Positions 17,434-26,248 of a stretch of DNA of 64,000 bases are shown piece by piece (position 1 is the first letter of the stretch; each line of letters starts with the position of its first letter). Origin of the DNA: CAIODY01 sp046051225. GTDB taxonomy: Bacteria > Bacteroidota > Bacteroidia > Chitinophagales > CAIODY01. The notes below the pieces were generated by a model. The model saw only the letters and a list, made by a program, of their open reading frames with translations, was not told where the DNA came from and made no database searches. Made by a program: the position numbers and the translations under genes. The stretch covers positions 124,001 through 188,000 of the forward strand of contig JBJOOR010000002.1 of assembly GCA_046051225.1 (NCBI GenBank), in the 5' to 3' direction.

Positions 17434-20256
17434 GTGGCTGGAGAGCGCAACTTACAAAAGGGTTTAGAAGCTATTGGCTTTGTTACAGAGAATTCTGAAA
17501 ATCCTTCTATAATCTTTGTTTCCGAATTAAAAAATACTAATCAAAGCCTTACACCTTTCCAAATTCTTGAATTAGAAAAGGCATCTTATTTTAACGCTGA
17601 TGCTGTCTTCTTTAGATATTTTGAAGATAATAGACCACCACTTTCCCAAGTTTATATTTACGATAATTCAAATAGCAATTTAAGTGTTGAATATTCACAA
17701 ATCCATAAAGAATTATGGAGTAACTGCCACATTCCTACATTCATTATTGTTGAACAAACGAAATTAAAAATTTTTGATTGTAGGAAACCTGTTAGCTTTT
17801 CAGGAGGTGTAATTTCTACAAAAGAAACCGCTTATATTGACTTAAATGACATTGGAAGTTATGCAGATGTGGTTGAAAAATACAATGCAGAAAAATTCAA
17901 AAATGGTAGTTTTTGGGAAAGCGAAGAGGCACATAAGAATTATTTATATGGCAAAACTGCATATACAAATCTTATTGATAAGTTAAAAATCCTACGAAAA
18001 AATTACAATAGGAAATTAAAAATATCTTCTCAATTATTCGATTACGTCATCATAATATCTACGTTAATTAAATTTTTGGAAGAAAATGGAGTGGATGCAA
18101 ATGGAGATAACTTGGCAAGTGATTTTTTTCAAGATAAAGTCCAATGCAGCTCATTTATAGAAATTTTACAACAGAATAAATTAGTGGCAATTTTAGAAAA
18201 CTTATCGACAAAATTTAATGGCGGAATTTTTGATTTAACTGATGCTTATAAGGCAGAATTAGCTAATGCTAATTTGACCCCTATTATTAATTTTTTCAAC
18301 CCGAAAATAAATAGTAAAGACCAATTGGTTCTATGGGATTTATATTCATTCAAACACATACCTGTTGAACTTATAAGCAACATTTATGAAGAGTTTTTAC
18401 CAGCAGAGGATAAGGGGGCGGTTTATACGCCACATTATTTAGTTAATTTTTTAATTGATGAATGCTTGCCAATTCCCACTCAAAATGAATTAAACAACTC
18501 TAAAAGATTTACTAAAAAAACGATTGATGTAAGTTGTGGGTCAGGTATTTTTTTAGTGAATAGTTTTAAAAGATTAGTCCAAATTTATAAAATCAATGAG
18601 TTCTACAAAAATGATTCACTACCTAAAAAAATAGGAATAAAAATACTTCAAAAAATCTTACGAGAAAATATTTTTGGAGTAGATGTAAATAAGAATGCTG
18701 TAGAATTAACAAAATTCAGTTTGCAGTTAGCATTATGTCAAATGCTTTCTCCGAAGCAAATATGGACAGAATTAGAATTTCAGAATTTAGGTAAGAACAA
18801 TATTTTGCAAAAGGATTTTTTTGATTTTATCACTAATCAAAAAGTACATAAGCAGTTTGATTTAGTAATCGGGAATCCACCTTTCAATCCTCCTCCTAAA
18901 GAGGACGGTACTGAATATTCAAATTCAGAATACTTCAATGAAATTGTCGAGAAATATACAATAAAAGCGTACCCTATTAAAGACCATAATTTAGCTTTAT
19001 TATTCCTTCAGCTATCTACAAAATTATTGCAAACTAAAGGATTGTTGTGTCTAATTCAACCAGCAGTTCCATTATTGCATAATAAGGATAATCAAATTTT
19101 TAGGCAAAAATTATTTAACGAAAACAATGTTCTTCAAATAACTGATTTTACAACATTAAGGAGAGTCTTATTTCCATCAGCAACTATTCCAACCTGTGCT
19201 GTATTTATACAGAACAATAAGACAAAAAATGATTTCATTACTCATATTGTAGTAAGGAGAACTAACCCAAGTAAAGAAAGATTATTTTTTGAAATAGATA
19301 CCTATGATATTCATTCGGTTGCTCAAAAGGATGCAATTAATAATTATAGTTGGAAATGTAATTTATTTGGAGGGTATCGGTTATTTAATTTAATTCAGAA
19401 ATTGAATAAAAATTCTAAAAATTTAAAAGCATCAAACTTCATTGATAATAATAAATCTGTTGCCAAAAATTATTCTGTTATTAAAAGCCATATTGCAAAT
19501 ACCATAGGTATCTATTTTGAAACAAAAATAACTGAAGGAACGTTCCCGATATATGTAGCGGAGGGTACTACGAAAATGAATGCGAAAATATTAGGGTTAT
19601 TGGGTACTAAAAAAAGTATTGAATTTTTGAGAAAATACTTTAATGAAAACTCAAACTTATTAGTTTCTTATATTGCAGGTACAAGCTCCCGTCAAGGATT
19701 AGATAGACCGTATGATGTACTGATATCTGATTTTAAAAACCTACCTATTATTGAGGATAAAAATAAGTTAACTATTGCGGATAAAATTTTAACAAACGAC
19801 ATTGCAGATTATAAAATCAATGAGTTTGGAAATGGAGAGAATGCAATAACTAATAATGAAATTAAAATCATAGGCGGAAAATTACCAATTGCAATAAAAG
19901 AATTCTCCGATGTTTACATTGATGCGTTAAACTCAATTTATTCAGTAGGTACCAAAAAAGTATCTTTAAAAGAAGTTTATAATACCCCCTCTTGTTTTGT
20001 AGTTTGCTTTGAATATGGCAAACATCTGTATCAGGTTGATAGAGTTAATCAACAAAAAAAACTTGACTTGCTCTCTCTTGTTAATGATGAAGAAACTAAA
20101 ACAGTTCTTTTTAAGAAAATCACTATTATTCACAATCAAAACAAGATATTTATTGTCAAACCTAAACAGTTAAGATATTGGCTGAAATCTATAGCTCTAT
20201 TAGATGCAGACACAACAATTGCAGATATTATCAATCTAAACTTACTTAAGAGATGA
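17434..20256 (+). CDS. N6-adenine DNA methyltransferase of a two-gene restriction-modification system
   Basis: 940 residues. The methyltransferase core has motif I in IDVSCGSGIF (~364) and motif IV NPPFNPPP (~480), as in Eco57I/type IIG-like enzymes that methylate adenine. About 330 residues precede the core, with no clear PD-(D/E)XK site. The C-terminal part (~640-940) probably recognises the target. GTG at 17434 is the first canonical start; the frame is open back to 17368 without ATG, so an upstream non-standard start cannot be excluded. It overlaps the nuclease gene by ATGA, which shows a coupled pair. More AT-rich than the element genes beside it, suggesting separate acquisition. Confidence 0.85.
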   Translation: MAGERNLQKGLEAIGFVTENSENPSIIFVSELKNTNQSLTPFQILELEKASYFNADAVFFRYFEDNRPPLSQVYIYDNSNSNLSVEYSQIHKELWSNCHIPTFIIVEQTKLKIFDCRKPVSFSGGVISTKETAYIDLNDIGSYADVVEKYNAEKFKNGSFWESEEAHKNYLYGKTAYTNLIDKLKILRKNYNRKLKISSQLFDYVIIISTLIKFLEENGVDANGDNLASDFFQDKVQCSSFIEILQQNKLVAILENLSTKFNGGIFDLTDAYKAELANANLTPIINFFNPKINSKDQLVLWDLYSFKHIPVELISNIYEEFLPAEDKGAVYTPHYLVNFLIDECLPIPTQNELNNSKRFTKKTIDVSCGSGIFLVNSFKRLVQIYKINEFYKNDSLPKKIGIKILQKILRENIFGVDVNKNAVELTKFSLQLALCQMLSPKQIWTELEFQNLGKNNILQKDFFDFITNQKVHKQFDLVIGNPPFNPPPKEDGTEYSNSEYFNEIVEKYTIKAYPIKDHNLALLFLQLSTKLLQTKGLLCLIQPAVPLLHNKDNQIFRQKLFNENNVLQITDFTTLRRVLFPSATIPTCAVFIQNNKTKNDFITHIVVRRTNPSKERLFFEIDTYDIHSVAQKDAINNYSWKCNLFGGYRLFNLIQKLNKNSKNLKASNFIDNNKSVAKNYSVIKSHIANTIGIYFETKITEGTFPIYVAEGTTKMNAKILGLLGTKKSIEFLRKYFNENSNLLVSYIAGTSSRQGLDRPYDVLISDFKNLPIIEDKNKLTIADKILTNDIADYKINEFGNGENAITNNEIKIIGGKLPIAIKEFSDVYIDALNSIYSVGTKKVSLKEVYNTPSCFVVCFEYGKHLYQVDRVNQQKKLDLLSLVNDEETKTVLFKKITIIHNQNKIFIVKPKQLRYWLKSIALLDADTTIADIINLNLLKR

Positions 20257-20966
20257 TTTGCAATAGAGTTAGCAAAAGTAATGTCATTGGGAACACAGAC
20301 TTGCCTCTACAACCACTAATTGATAGTGTCTTGCTTTTTATTGATAAATATTTACCAACATTTCAAAGCTCCTTAGTTCAATCACAAATAGATGCAGAAA
20401 GCGAAACCGAAAAATTACTCAACCAACAACTAATAGATTTTTTCAATGGGCATTCACCTGATTTTAATCAGTATTTACAATACCGTTTTATCTTTAGAAA
20501 AGATGATGAAAGTAAGGGGACAAACTATAAACCTGATATCGGTATAACTATTTGGAATAAAGAACAATTATTTTCAGAAGTACAATCGTTTTTTCAAATA
20601 GAATGCAAGAGATTACCAACGCCTAATATTTCAAATAGTAGAAGTGAAAAGGAATATGTAAAAGGCATAGAAAAAAATACTGGTGGTATTGAAAGATTTA
20701 AGAACAATAAACACGGAAATCATTTAGAACAAGCAGCACTAATAGGATTCGTCCAAAATGACCTTTTACAAAATTGGCACAATAAAATTAAGGATTGGAT
20801 ACAATACGAAATTGACAATACTAATTCAAGTTGGACTGTTGATGACCATCTAAAAATTAGTTATCAAAAAAACTCACTTCATAGATATCATTCTATCTGT
20901 AATAGAATATTAGGGAAGCCAATTACGCTACATCATTTCTTTATAGATATTTCTAAAAAAAAATAA
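20253..20966 (+). CDS. PD-(D/E)XK restriction endonuclease candidate
   Basis: 237 residues. The segment KPDIGI (Asp95) followed by FFQIECKRLP (Glu117, Lys119) is the D-x(n)-E-x-K nuclease core on two strands separated by about 20 residues. A conserved-looking helix with RFKNNKHG follows. The coupled position behind an adenine methyltransferase makes it the likely cognate restriction subunit, or a nuclease acting together with the methyltransferase protein as in bipartite type IIG/BREX-like systems. No separate specificity gene is seen. Confidence 0.65.
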   Translation: MICNRVSKSNVIGNTDLPLQPLIDSVLLFIDKYLPTFQSSLVQSQIDAESETEKLLNQQLIDFFNGHSPDFNQYLQYRFIFRKDDESKGTNYKPDIGITIWNKEQLFSEVQSFFQIECKRLPTPNISNSRSEKEYVKGIEKNTGGIERFKNNKHGNHLEQAALIGFVQNDLLQNWHNKIKDWIQYEIDNTNSSWTVDDHLKISYQKNSLHRYHSICNRILGKPITLHHFFIDISKKK

Positions 20967-21030
20967 TTAGTAGTAATCACTTTAGATACCCAAGTCAAAT
21001 ATGTAATTCATTAGAAGGATATTAAAATAG

Positions 21031-21111
21031 TGCAAACTCATTGCAGAGCTTTTCACACCTGCATCAACCCCGTAAATGGAGACATCTATTCTTGAGCTAA
21101 ATGAGTTTGCA
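21031..21111. repeat. 12-bp inverted repeat with 57-base loop
   Basis: TGCAAACTCATT (21031-21042) is repeated inverted as AATGAGTTTGCA (21100-21111). Inside the loop AGCT motifs could extend the pairing with a small bulge. It lies between the nuclease gene and a separate terminator-like hairpin, in a 270-base stretch without a gene. It may be a structured RNA, a recombination site or a relic of a small inserted repeat. Confidence 0.5.
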
Positions 21112-21129
21112 AAACAAAAATAAGAAAAA

Positions 21130-21171
21130 ACCACACAATAATTGCCGATAATTTATCGACTATTGTTTTTT
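21130..21171 (+). terminator. Rho-independent terminator-like hairpin after the restriction system
   Basis: CAATA (21136-21140) pairs with TATTG (21161-21165) and CGATAA (21146-21151) with TTATCG (21153-21158), followed directly by six Ts (21166-21171). A matching A run precedes it, so it could act in both directions. The stem has an internal bulge. Confidence 0.5.
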
Positions 21172-21235
21172 CAAAAAACTTAGAATTATCATCTAAAAAC
21201 AAGCGTATATTTATTGCCGTTTACCTTAAACCATC

Positions 21236-21837
21236 ATGTATGCAATCAAAGAATTTAATTTTTAAAAACGGGCTATTTCTATGAAAAAGAAAATAGGAAA
21301 CGAATTGAAATAAAAGATGGTGCTGAAGTTTGTATTGTTGCTGCGGAAAAAGATTTTATTTTACCCTTAATGACAGATAGTTCCTCTTTAGTCATTAAAA
21401 ATGCTGTGGTACTTCTAAATGAAATACAATCTGACAAAAGTATTTCCAATCACAAACAGATTAAACAAAGGGGGGCATTTTTGTATTTCTACATTGACCA
21501 TAATAAAGTCCGCCACGAATTCGAAGTTGAGTTATTGGAAGACCTATATATGTTCTTGAAATCAGAATGGAAAAATCAAGAAGGAAAACTTTATGATTGT
21601 GCATGTGTAGTAAGAGGAGTTACAACAAACTCAATTGTATTTTTTGAAGAAGTAAATGCTAAATCATTGAACGAAGTCTATAAAAAGACTTATGTTCATT
21701 ATTTCAGTAATGAAGGTAATCCTGCCTGTAATGCAATAGATAGGTTTTATGAAAAACCGAATCAAATTAAATTAAGCTTGAGAGAGTTCAGCAAGTTTGA
21801 TGAACAATCAAAAACTAAAGATAAACTTTTTTTATAG
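21236..21837 (+). pseudogene. Orphan gene, probably frameshifted near its start
   Basis: The main open frame starts with ATG at 21370 (155 residues), but the same frame is open and looks coding back to 21259 with no canonical start. A second frame starts with ATG at 21236 (MYAIKEFNF) and stops at the run TTTTTAAAAA. A single -1 shift at that run (about 21259-21268) joins them into about 200 residues that read smoothly. Either a real frameshift mutation, a sequencing error in a homopolymer or a slippery site. The product has no recognised family: mixed alpha/beta, with a Cys-containing middle (LYDCACVVRG). Confidence 0.45.
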
Positions 21838-22108
21838 CCTTTTCCTTGACATATTCTTCGAGGGTTTCTAACGAAATAAATCTTTTAATTTTGTGAACGG
21901 ATTTAATACATTTTATAACGTCAGGGTTCGATAACTGTGAGCGCAAGTCCACCTCACGGGATTGTTCGTCATTTTTGGCTGAAAAATCCTTTTTTGTTTT
22001 ATTCAAACCCTTTACTGGCTTGGCACACAAAGCGATAAATGGATTTAGGGTTGGGGTTCGACCTTTTTTTTCTTCTAAAATTATTTTTTGAACGAAGGTC
22101 GAACCCAC
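21815..22108 (-). CDS. Doubtful small basic protein or repeat remnant
   Basis: A 97-codon frame with a GTG start at 22106-22108. The first half is basic and reads like translated repeat DNA, the second half (from about residue 48) like a short helical protein. Its start lies within the right arm of an inverted repeat, and another minus-strand frame (22081-22212) overlaps it. It overlaps the 3' end of the orphan gene by 23 bases. I would treat it as a remnant until a homologue is shown. Confidence 0.2.
   Translation of the reverse strand: MGSTFVQKIILEEKKGRTPTLNPFIALCAKPVKGLNKTKKDFSAKNDEQSREVDLRSQLSNPDVIKCIKSVHKIKRFISLETLEEYVKEKAIKKVYL
22054..22106. repeat. 12-bp inverted repeat (hairpin) in accessory remnant
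   Basis: GGGTTCGACCTT at 22054-22065 is matched inverted as AAGGTCGAACCC at 22095-22106, with a 29-base loop. The GGTCGAACCC arm looks superficially like a tRNA T-arm, but no tRNA can be folded around it. The rest of 22109-22280 holds no convincing gene. It may be an old insertion edge or a dispersed Bacteroidota repeat. Confidence 0.5.
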
Positions 22109-22282
22109 AATTTGCTGTTTCCCTCCAAAGTGGCTTCAGCAAAGGCGATTTGAGGAGAGTTCAAGAAAAAGTAGGCGTATTTTAGGTAGCTTTTATTTCC
22201 GTATCTAATCATTTCATTGTGCAAAGCAATGGATTGGAAATTTGCAAAGAAACAAAGTATTCATATTCCAATAACTTGTACT

Positions 22283-22315
22283 TAATGATTTGGTAACATT
22301 GGAAATTGATTTTTG
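22283..22315 (+). promoter_or_regulatory. Candidate Pho box and promoter of pstS
   Basis: TAATGAT (22283-22289), a 4-base spacer, TAACATT (22294-22300), seven bases, and the -7-like box GATTTTTG (22308-22315). The same 7-4-7-7-8 layout is found before pstC and phoB. Repeats of seven bases with 11-bp period are the hallmark of PhoB boxes in other bacteria; the sequence here is specific to this genome. Confidence 0.6.
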
Positions 22316-22372
22316 CATCGTGAATTTTTAATTACCACACATAAAAATCAAACTACAAAAATAATTAACAAC

Positions 22373-23203
22373 ATGAAGAAAATTTTAGGATTAAGCGGCT
22401 TAATTTGTATCGCTTTAGTATCGTTAGTAATTGGGCAAGGCAAAGGCATTAAAGTAAAAGGTAGCGATACAGTATTGCCACTTTCGCAAATGGAAGCTGA
22501 AAAATACATGAAAGCAAATCCAGGTAATTCAATTACTGTAATTGGTGGTGGTAGCGGTGTAGGAATTGCTGCATTAATTGATGGAACTACTGATATTGCA
22601 CAATCATCTCGTAGTTTAAAGATGGATGAAAAATTGAAATTTCAAGAAGCTGGCAGAAATATTAAAGAAGTACAAGTGGCTTGGGATGCATTATCAATTG
22701 TTGTAAATCCTTCAAATCCAGTAAAACAATTAACCCGTGAACAAGTAGAAGGAATTTTTACGGGCAAAATAAAAAATTGGAAAGAAGTAGGTGGTGCTGA
22801 TATGGCTATTGTGGCTTACAGCCGTGAATCATCATCTGGTACTTATGAGTTTTTTAAAGAACATGTGATGAATAAAAAGAATTTTGGAACATCAATTTTA
22901 AATATGCCTGCTACTGGTGCTATTGTTGAATCAGTGGGCCAAACAAAAGGTGCTATCGGGTACATTGGTTTTGCATACATGGAGAAAAAAGTTAGAGACA
23001 TTAAAATATCTTACGACAAAGGCAAAACATTTATCGAGCCTACAGTGGCTAATGCTAAATCAAAAGTTTATCCTATCACTCGTCCATTATTTTATTACTA
23101 TGATAAAAAAATCGAAAAACAAGTAACACCGTTTATTAACTATATTTTAAGTGCCGAAGGACAAAAAATAGTTGAACAAGTAGGTTACATTACTTTAAAA
23201 TAA
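22373..23203 (+). CDS. pstS: Phosphate ABC transporter substrate-binding protein PstS
   Basis: 276 residues. A signal peptide (about 1-21, ending GQG) is followed by a phosphate-binding PBP fold: GSDTVLPLS near the start, GGGSGVGIAALIDGTTDIAQSSR in the first lobe, and a SRESSSGTYEFF loop in the second; these supply the Ser/Thr/Asp/Arg phosphate ligands. It captures inorganic phosphate in the periplasm and delivers it to PstCA. The ATG at 22373 is preferred to a TTG 60 bases upstream because it opens the signal peptide. It is a separate unit: a terminator follows and pstC has its own promoter. A candidate Pho box lies upstream. Confidence 0.92.
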   Translation: MKKILGLSGLICIALVSLVIGQGKGIKVKGSDTVLPLSQMEAEKYMKANPGNSITVIGGGSGVGIAALIDGTTDIAQSSRSLKMDEKLKFQEAGRNIKEVQVAWDALSIVVNPSNPVKQLTREQVEGIFTGKIKNWKEVGGADMAIVAYSRESSSGTYEFFKEHVMNKKNFGTSILNMPATGAIVESVGQTKGAIGYIGFAYMEKKVRDIKISYDKGKTFIEPTVANAKSKVYPITRPLFYYYDKKIEKQVTPFINYILSAEGQKIVEQVGYITLK

Positions 23204-23221
23204 TTGTACATCTTATTTTAT

Positions 23222-23263
23222 AAAAAGACACATTACCTGAAAAAGTTGATGTGTCTTTTTTGT
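23222..23263 (+). terminator. Rho-independent terminator of pstS
   Basis: AAAAAGACACAT (23222-23233) pairs with ATGTGTCTTTTT (23249-23260), with a 15-base loop, ending in a T run. It separates pstS from the pstC promoter and may allow more PstS than membrane subunits. Confidence 0.75.
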
Positions 23264-23283
23264 TTTAAAAATCTTCTATCTCG

Positions 23284-23316
23284 TAACATTGGCTTAACAT
23301 TGAAACAGTAATTTTG
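23284..23316 (+). promoter_or_regulatory. Candidate Pho box and promoter of pstC operon
   Basis: TAACATT (23284-23290), GGCT, TAACATT (23295-23301), seven bases (GAAACAG), and TAATTTTG (23309-23316), a perfect TAnnTTTG -7 box. The two 7-mers are identical with an 11-bp period. This is the best copy of the motif shared with pstS and phoB. Confidence 0.7.
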
Positions 23317-23360
23317 CAATAGCATTCAGCGTAAACATTTTTAATCATCAAATAAACATT

Positions 23361-24554
23361 GTGATAAAAAAAATATTCGATAATCTTACTACAGGATTTA
23401 TAAAAACAAGCGGTTGGGTTAGCAGCATTGTGGTATTACTAATGATATATTTTTTATTTCATGAAGCCTTTGGATTATTTAGTAAATCGCCATTAGAAGA
23501 GGGTTATGTGTTGGTAGTAAATAAAAAAAATCCGATTCAAAAATTATCACCCGACCAACTTAAAAATATTTTCGATCAAGACTCAACTTCATGGAAAACA
23601 TTAGGTGGCTTGGATGCTAGCATTGAAATTTTTACGGTTGAAGATATAAGTAGTTTTTACACCGATTCGATGCTTGGCGAAAACATGAAAAATCTTCCTG
23701 CTTGCATAAACGATCATATTAGCAAAACCGAAAATGTAATTTCTTATTTCCCCGAAAAATATTTGCCTAAATCGTTTAGTGGCAAACAAATTCATTTAGA
23801 TAATATTTCGGTATATCAATTTTTGAAAAATAAAATTTGGTTACCATCGGCAAAGCCTGTAGCGCAAGTGGGTGCCTTGCCCTTAATCATTAGTACCTTA
23901 ATGGTAAGCTTAGCTGCCATATTAATTGCTTTACCAATTGGTTTGGCAGTTGCTATTTATTTAGCCGAAGTAGCACACATAAAAGTTAGAAATATTTTAA
24001 AACCTGTAATCGAGCTATTGGCAGGCATTCCAAGCGTTGTATATGGTTTTTTTGGATTAGTAATTATTGTTCCTCGAATTCAACAATGGTTTAATTTGCC
24101 TGTTGGTGAAACAGGATTGGCAGGCAGTATTGTATTAGCAATTATGGCATTGCCTACTATTATTACAGTAGCCGAAGATGCTATTAGAACCGTACCAAAA
24201 ACCATGAGGGAAGCAAGCTTGGCTTTAGGGGCATCGCATTGGCAAACCATTTATAAAGTTTTAATTCCGTATGCATCAAGTGGTATTACAGCAGCGGCTA
24301 TTTTAGGGATTGGTAGAGCAGTAGGCGAAACAATGGTAGCCCTGATGGTAACAGGTAATGCTAACAATTATACCTTCTCCTTATTAAAACCAATACGAAC
24401 CATACCAGCTACAATTGCTGCTGAATTAGGCGAAGCATCGTATGGTGGTTTTCATTTCAAAGCCTTATTTGCATTGGGTTGTATACTTTTTGTAATTACA
24501 TTAATGATAAATATTTATGTAGAATATTTAGCAGTAAAAAAGAATAAAAAATAA
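23361..24554 (+). CDS. pstC: Phosphate ABC transporter permease PstC with a PstS-like periplasmic insertion
   Basis: 397 residues, longer than usual PstC (about 300). The first membrane helix is at ~18-38. Residues ~47-155 form a periplasmic insertion resembling the second lobe of PstS: VLVVNKKNPIQKLSPDQ here against VNPSNPVKQLTREQ in PstS, followed by the same IF...WK.LGG pattern. Six membrane helices follow, with the EAA-loop segment SLALGASHWQTIYKVLIP. With PstA it forms the channel. Start GTG at 23361. It overlaps pstA by one base. Confidence 0.9.
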   Translation: MIKKIFDNLTTGFIKTSGWVSSIVVLLMIYFLFHEAFGLFSKSPLEEGYVLVVNKKNPIQKLSPDQLKNIFDQDSTSWKTLGGLDASIEIFTVEDISSFYTDSMLGENMKNLPACINDHISKTENVISYFPEKYLPKSFSGKQIHLDNISVYQFLKNKIWLPSAKPVAQVGALPLIISTLMVSLAAILIALPIGLAVAIYLAEVAHIKVRNILKPVIELLAGIPSVVYGFFGLVIIVPRIQQWFNLPVGETGLAGSIVLAIMALPTIITVAEDAIRTVPKTMREASLALGASHWQTIYKVLIPYASSGITAAAILGIGRAVGETMVALMVTGNANNYTFSLLKPIRTIPATIAAELGEASYGGFHFKALFALGCILFVITLMINIYVEYLAVKKNKK

Positions 24555-25402
24555 TGAATAAAAGAATTACTCAAAATATTTTTTTCTGGATTTTTAGATT
24601 AATGAGCTTGCTAGTTGTAGTGATTTTGTTTTCTATTCTTGGATTTATTATCACACAAGGCATTAAAGTAATTAGTTGGGATTTTTTAACCCAAATGCCT
24701 ACCGATGGAATGACCAAAGGTGGCATTCTGCCTGCTATTGTGGGTACATTAATTTTAATTTCGGGCAGTATGTTATTTGCATTTCCTATTGGTGTAGGCG
24801 CTGCTATTTATATGAATGAATATGTAACCGAAGGAAAAATAAAACAGTTTATTAGATTAATGACTAACAATTTAGCTGGTGTACCCAGCATTGTTTTTGG
24901 CTTATTTGGTATGGCATTTTTTGTAAACCAATTACACTTTGGCGATAGTATTATTGCTGGTTCGTTAACGTTAGGATTATTAGTTTTACCAGTGGTGATA
25001 AGAACTACAGAGGAAGCACTGAAACAAGTGGATGATAATTATAGATTGGCAAGTATTGGCATAGGTGCTACAAAATTGCAAACAATTAAAAGGGTAACAT
25101 TACCCATTGCATTCCCTAATATTATTACTGGATTAATTTTAGCAATAGGCAGAGTAAGTGGCGAAACTGCTCCCATTCTATTTACTGTAGCAGCTTATTT
25201 TTTACCCAAATTACCACATAGTATTTTTGATCAAGTAATGGCATTGCCTTATCATTTATATGTAATTACAACAAGTGGTACTAATGTTACCGAATCTCGT
25301 CCGATGGCTTACGGTACGGCTTTGGTATTGATAGGCATTGTGTTAATTTGTAATATTGCAGCCAATATTTTACGAACAGTTTTAGGCAAAAAAAATAAAT
25401 AG
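24554..25402 (+). CDS. pstA: Phosphate ABC transporter permease PstA
   Basis: 282 residues, normal length, six predicted membrane helices. The EAA-type loop (YRLASIGIGATKLQTIKRVTLP) contacts PstB, and GRVSGETAPILFT is typical of PstA. It pairs with PstC in the membrane. The start overlaps the pstC stop (TAATG), so the two are translated together at matched amounts. An 83-base AT-rich gap without a clear promoter leads to pstB. Confidence 0.95.
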   Translation: MNKRITQNIFFWIFRLMSLLVVVILFSILGFIITQGIKVISWDFLTQMPTDGMTKGGILPAIVGTLILISGSMLFAFPIGVGAAIYMNEYVTEGKIKQFIRLMTNNLAGVPSIVFGLFGMAFFVNQLHFGDSIIAGSLTLGLLVLPVVIRTTEEALKQVDDNYRLASIGIGATKLQTIKRVTLPIAFPNIITGLILAIGRVSGETAPILFTVAAYFLPKLPHSIFDQVMALPYHLYVITTSGTNVTESRPMAYGTALVLIGIVLICNIAANILRTVLGKKNK

Positions 25403-25485
25403 TTGGCGAATTGAACACAAAAAAAATATAAAATTAAAACTAGTTTTACTAGTAACAAATAACTACTAACAAGTAACTAACTTCA

Positions 25486-26241
25486 ATGATACCAAAATTA
25501 GAAACAAGAAAATTACAATTATATTATGGTGCTCATCATGCCCTTAAAGGAATTGATTTTGAAGTTAAAGCAAATACTGTAACTGCTTTAATTGGTCCTT
25601 CGGGTTGTGGTAAATCTACTTTTTTAAGGTGCTTTAATCGAATGAATGATTTAATTGATGGATGCGATGTAGAAGGGCAAATTTTAATTGATGGAAATAA
25701 TATTAATGATAGAGATATTAATGTTGATTCGTTAAGAAAAAATGTGGGTATGGTGTTTCAAAAACCCAATCCATTTCCTAAATCAATATTTGAAAACGTT
25801 GCTTATGGTTTACGCATCAACGGGCAAAACAATAAAAAGATTTTAGAAGAACAAGTTGAAAAATCGTTGCGCAATGCGGCTTTGTGGGATGAAGTAAAAG
25901 ATAATCTTAAAAAATCGGCATTAAGTTTAAGCGGTGGTCAACAACAGCGCTTGTGTATTGCACGGGCTTTAGCCATTGAACCAAGTGTATTATTAATGGA
26001 TGAACCTACATCAGCATTAGACCCTATTTCAACAGCTAAATTAGAAGAACTGATTTATCAATTAAAAGAAAAATATACCATTTTAATTGTAACACATAAT
26101 ATGCAGCAAGCAGGCAGAGTAAGCGATAAAACTGCATTTTTTTACATTGGCGAATTAATAGAATTTAATGATACAAAAGAAATTTTTACCAATCCAAAAG
26201 TAGAACGAACACAAAATTATATAACGGGTAGATTTGGATAA
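25486..26241 (+). CDS. pstB: Phosphate ABC transporter ATPase PstB
   Basis: 251 residues, standard length. Walker A GPSGCGKST (~36-44), Q-loop FQKPNPFPKSI, signature LSGGQQQR, Walker B LLMDEPTSALDP and H-loop VTHNMQQA are all present. It is a cytoplasmic protein that hydrolyses ATP to drive phosphate import through PstCA. The FQKPNPFP-K stretch is diagnostic of PstB among ABC proteins. Downstream, before phoU, lies a repeat-rich 213-base gap. Confidence 0.96.
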   Translation: MIPKLETRKLQLYYGAHHALKGIDFEVKANTVTALIGPSGCGKSTFLRCFNRMNDLIDGCDVEGQILIDGNNINDRDINVDSLRKNVGMVFQKPNPFPKSIFENVAYGLRINGQNNKKILEEQVEKSLRNAALWDEVKDNLKKSALSLSGGQQQRLCIARALAIEPSVLLMDEPTSALDPISTAKLEELIYQLKEKYTILIVTHNMQQAGRVSDKTAFFYIGELIEFNDTKEIFTNPKVERTQNYITGRFG

Positions 26242-26248
26242 ACCATTA

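Noticed and set aside
21031..21111. Integron attC site
   Set aside because: The arms do not carry the GTTRRRY/RYYYAAC core and no integron integrase is present.
22095..22106. tRNA T-arm-like GGTCGAACCC
   Set aside because: No acceptor, D or anticodon stem can be placed around it.
22081..22212. 43-codon minus-strand frame that reads protein-like
   Set aside because: Overlaps the other doubtful frame and the inverted repeat; more likely translated repeat sequence than a gene.
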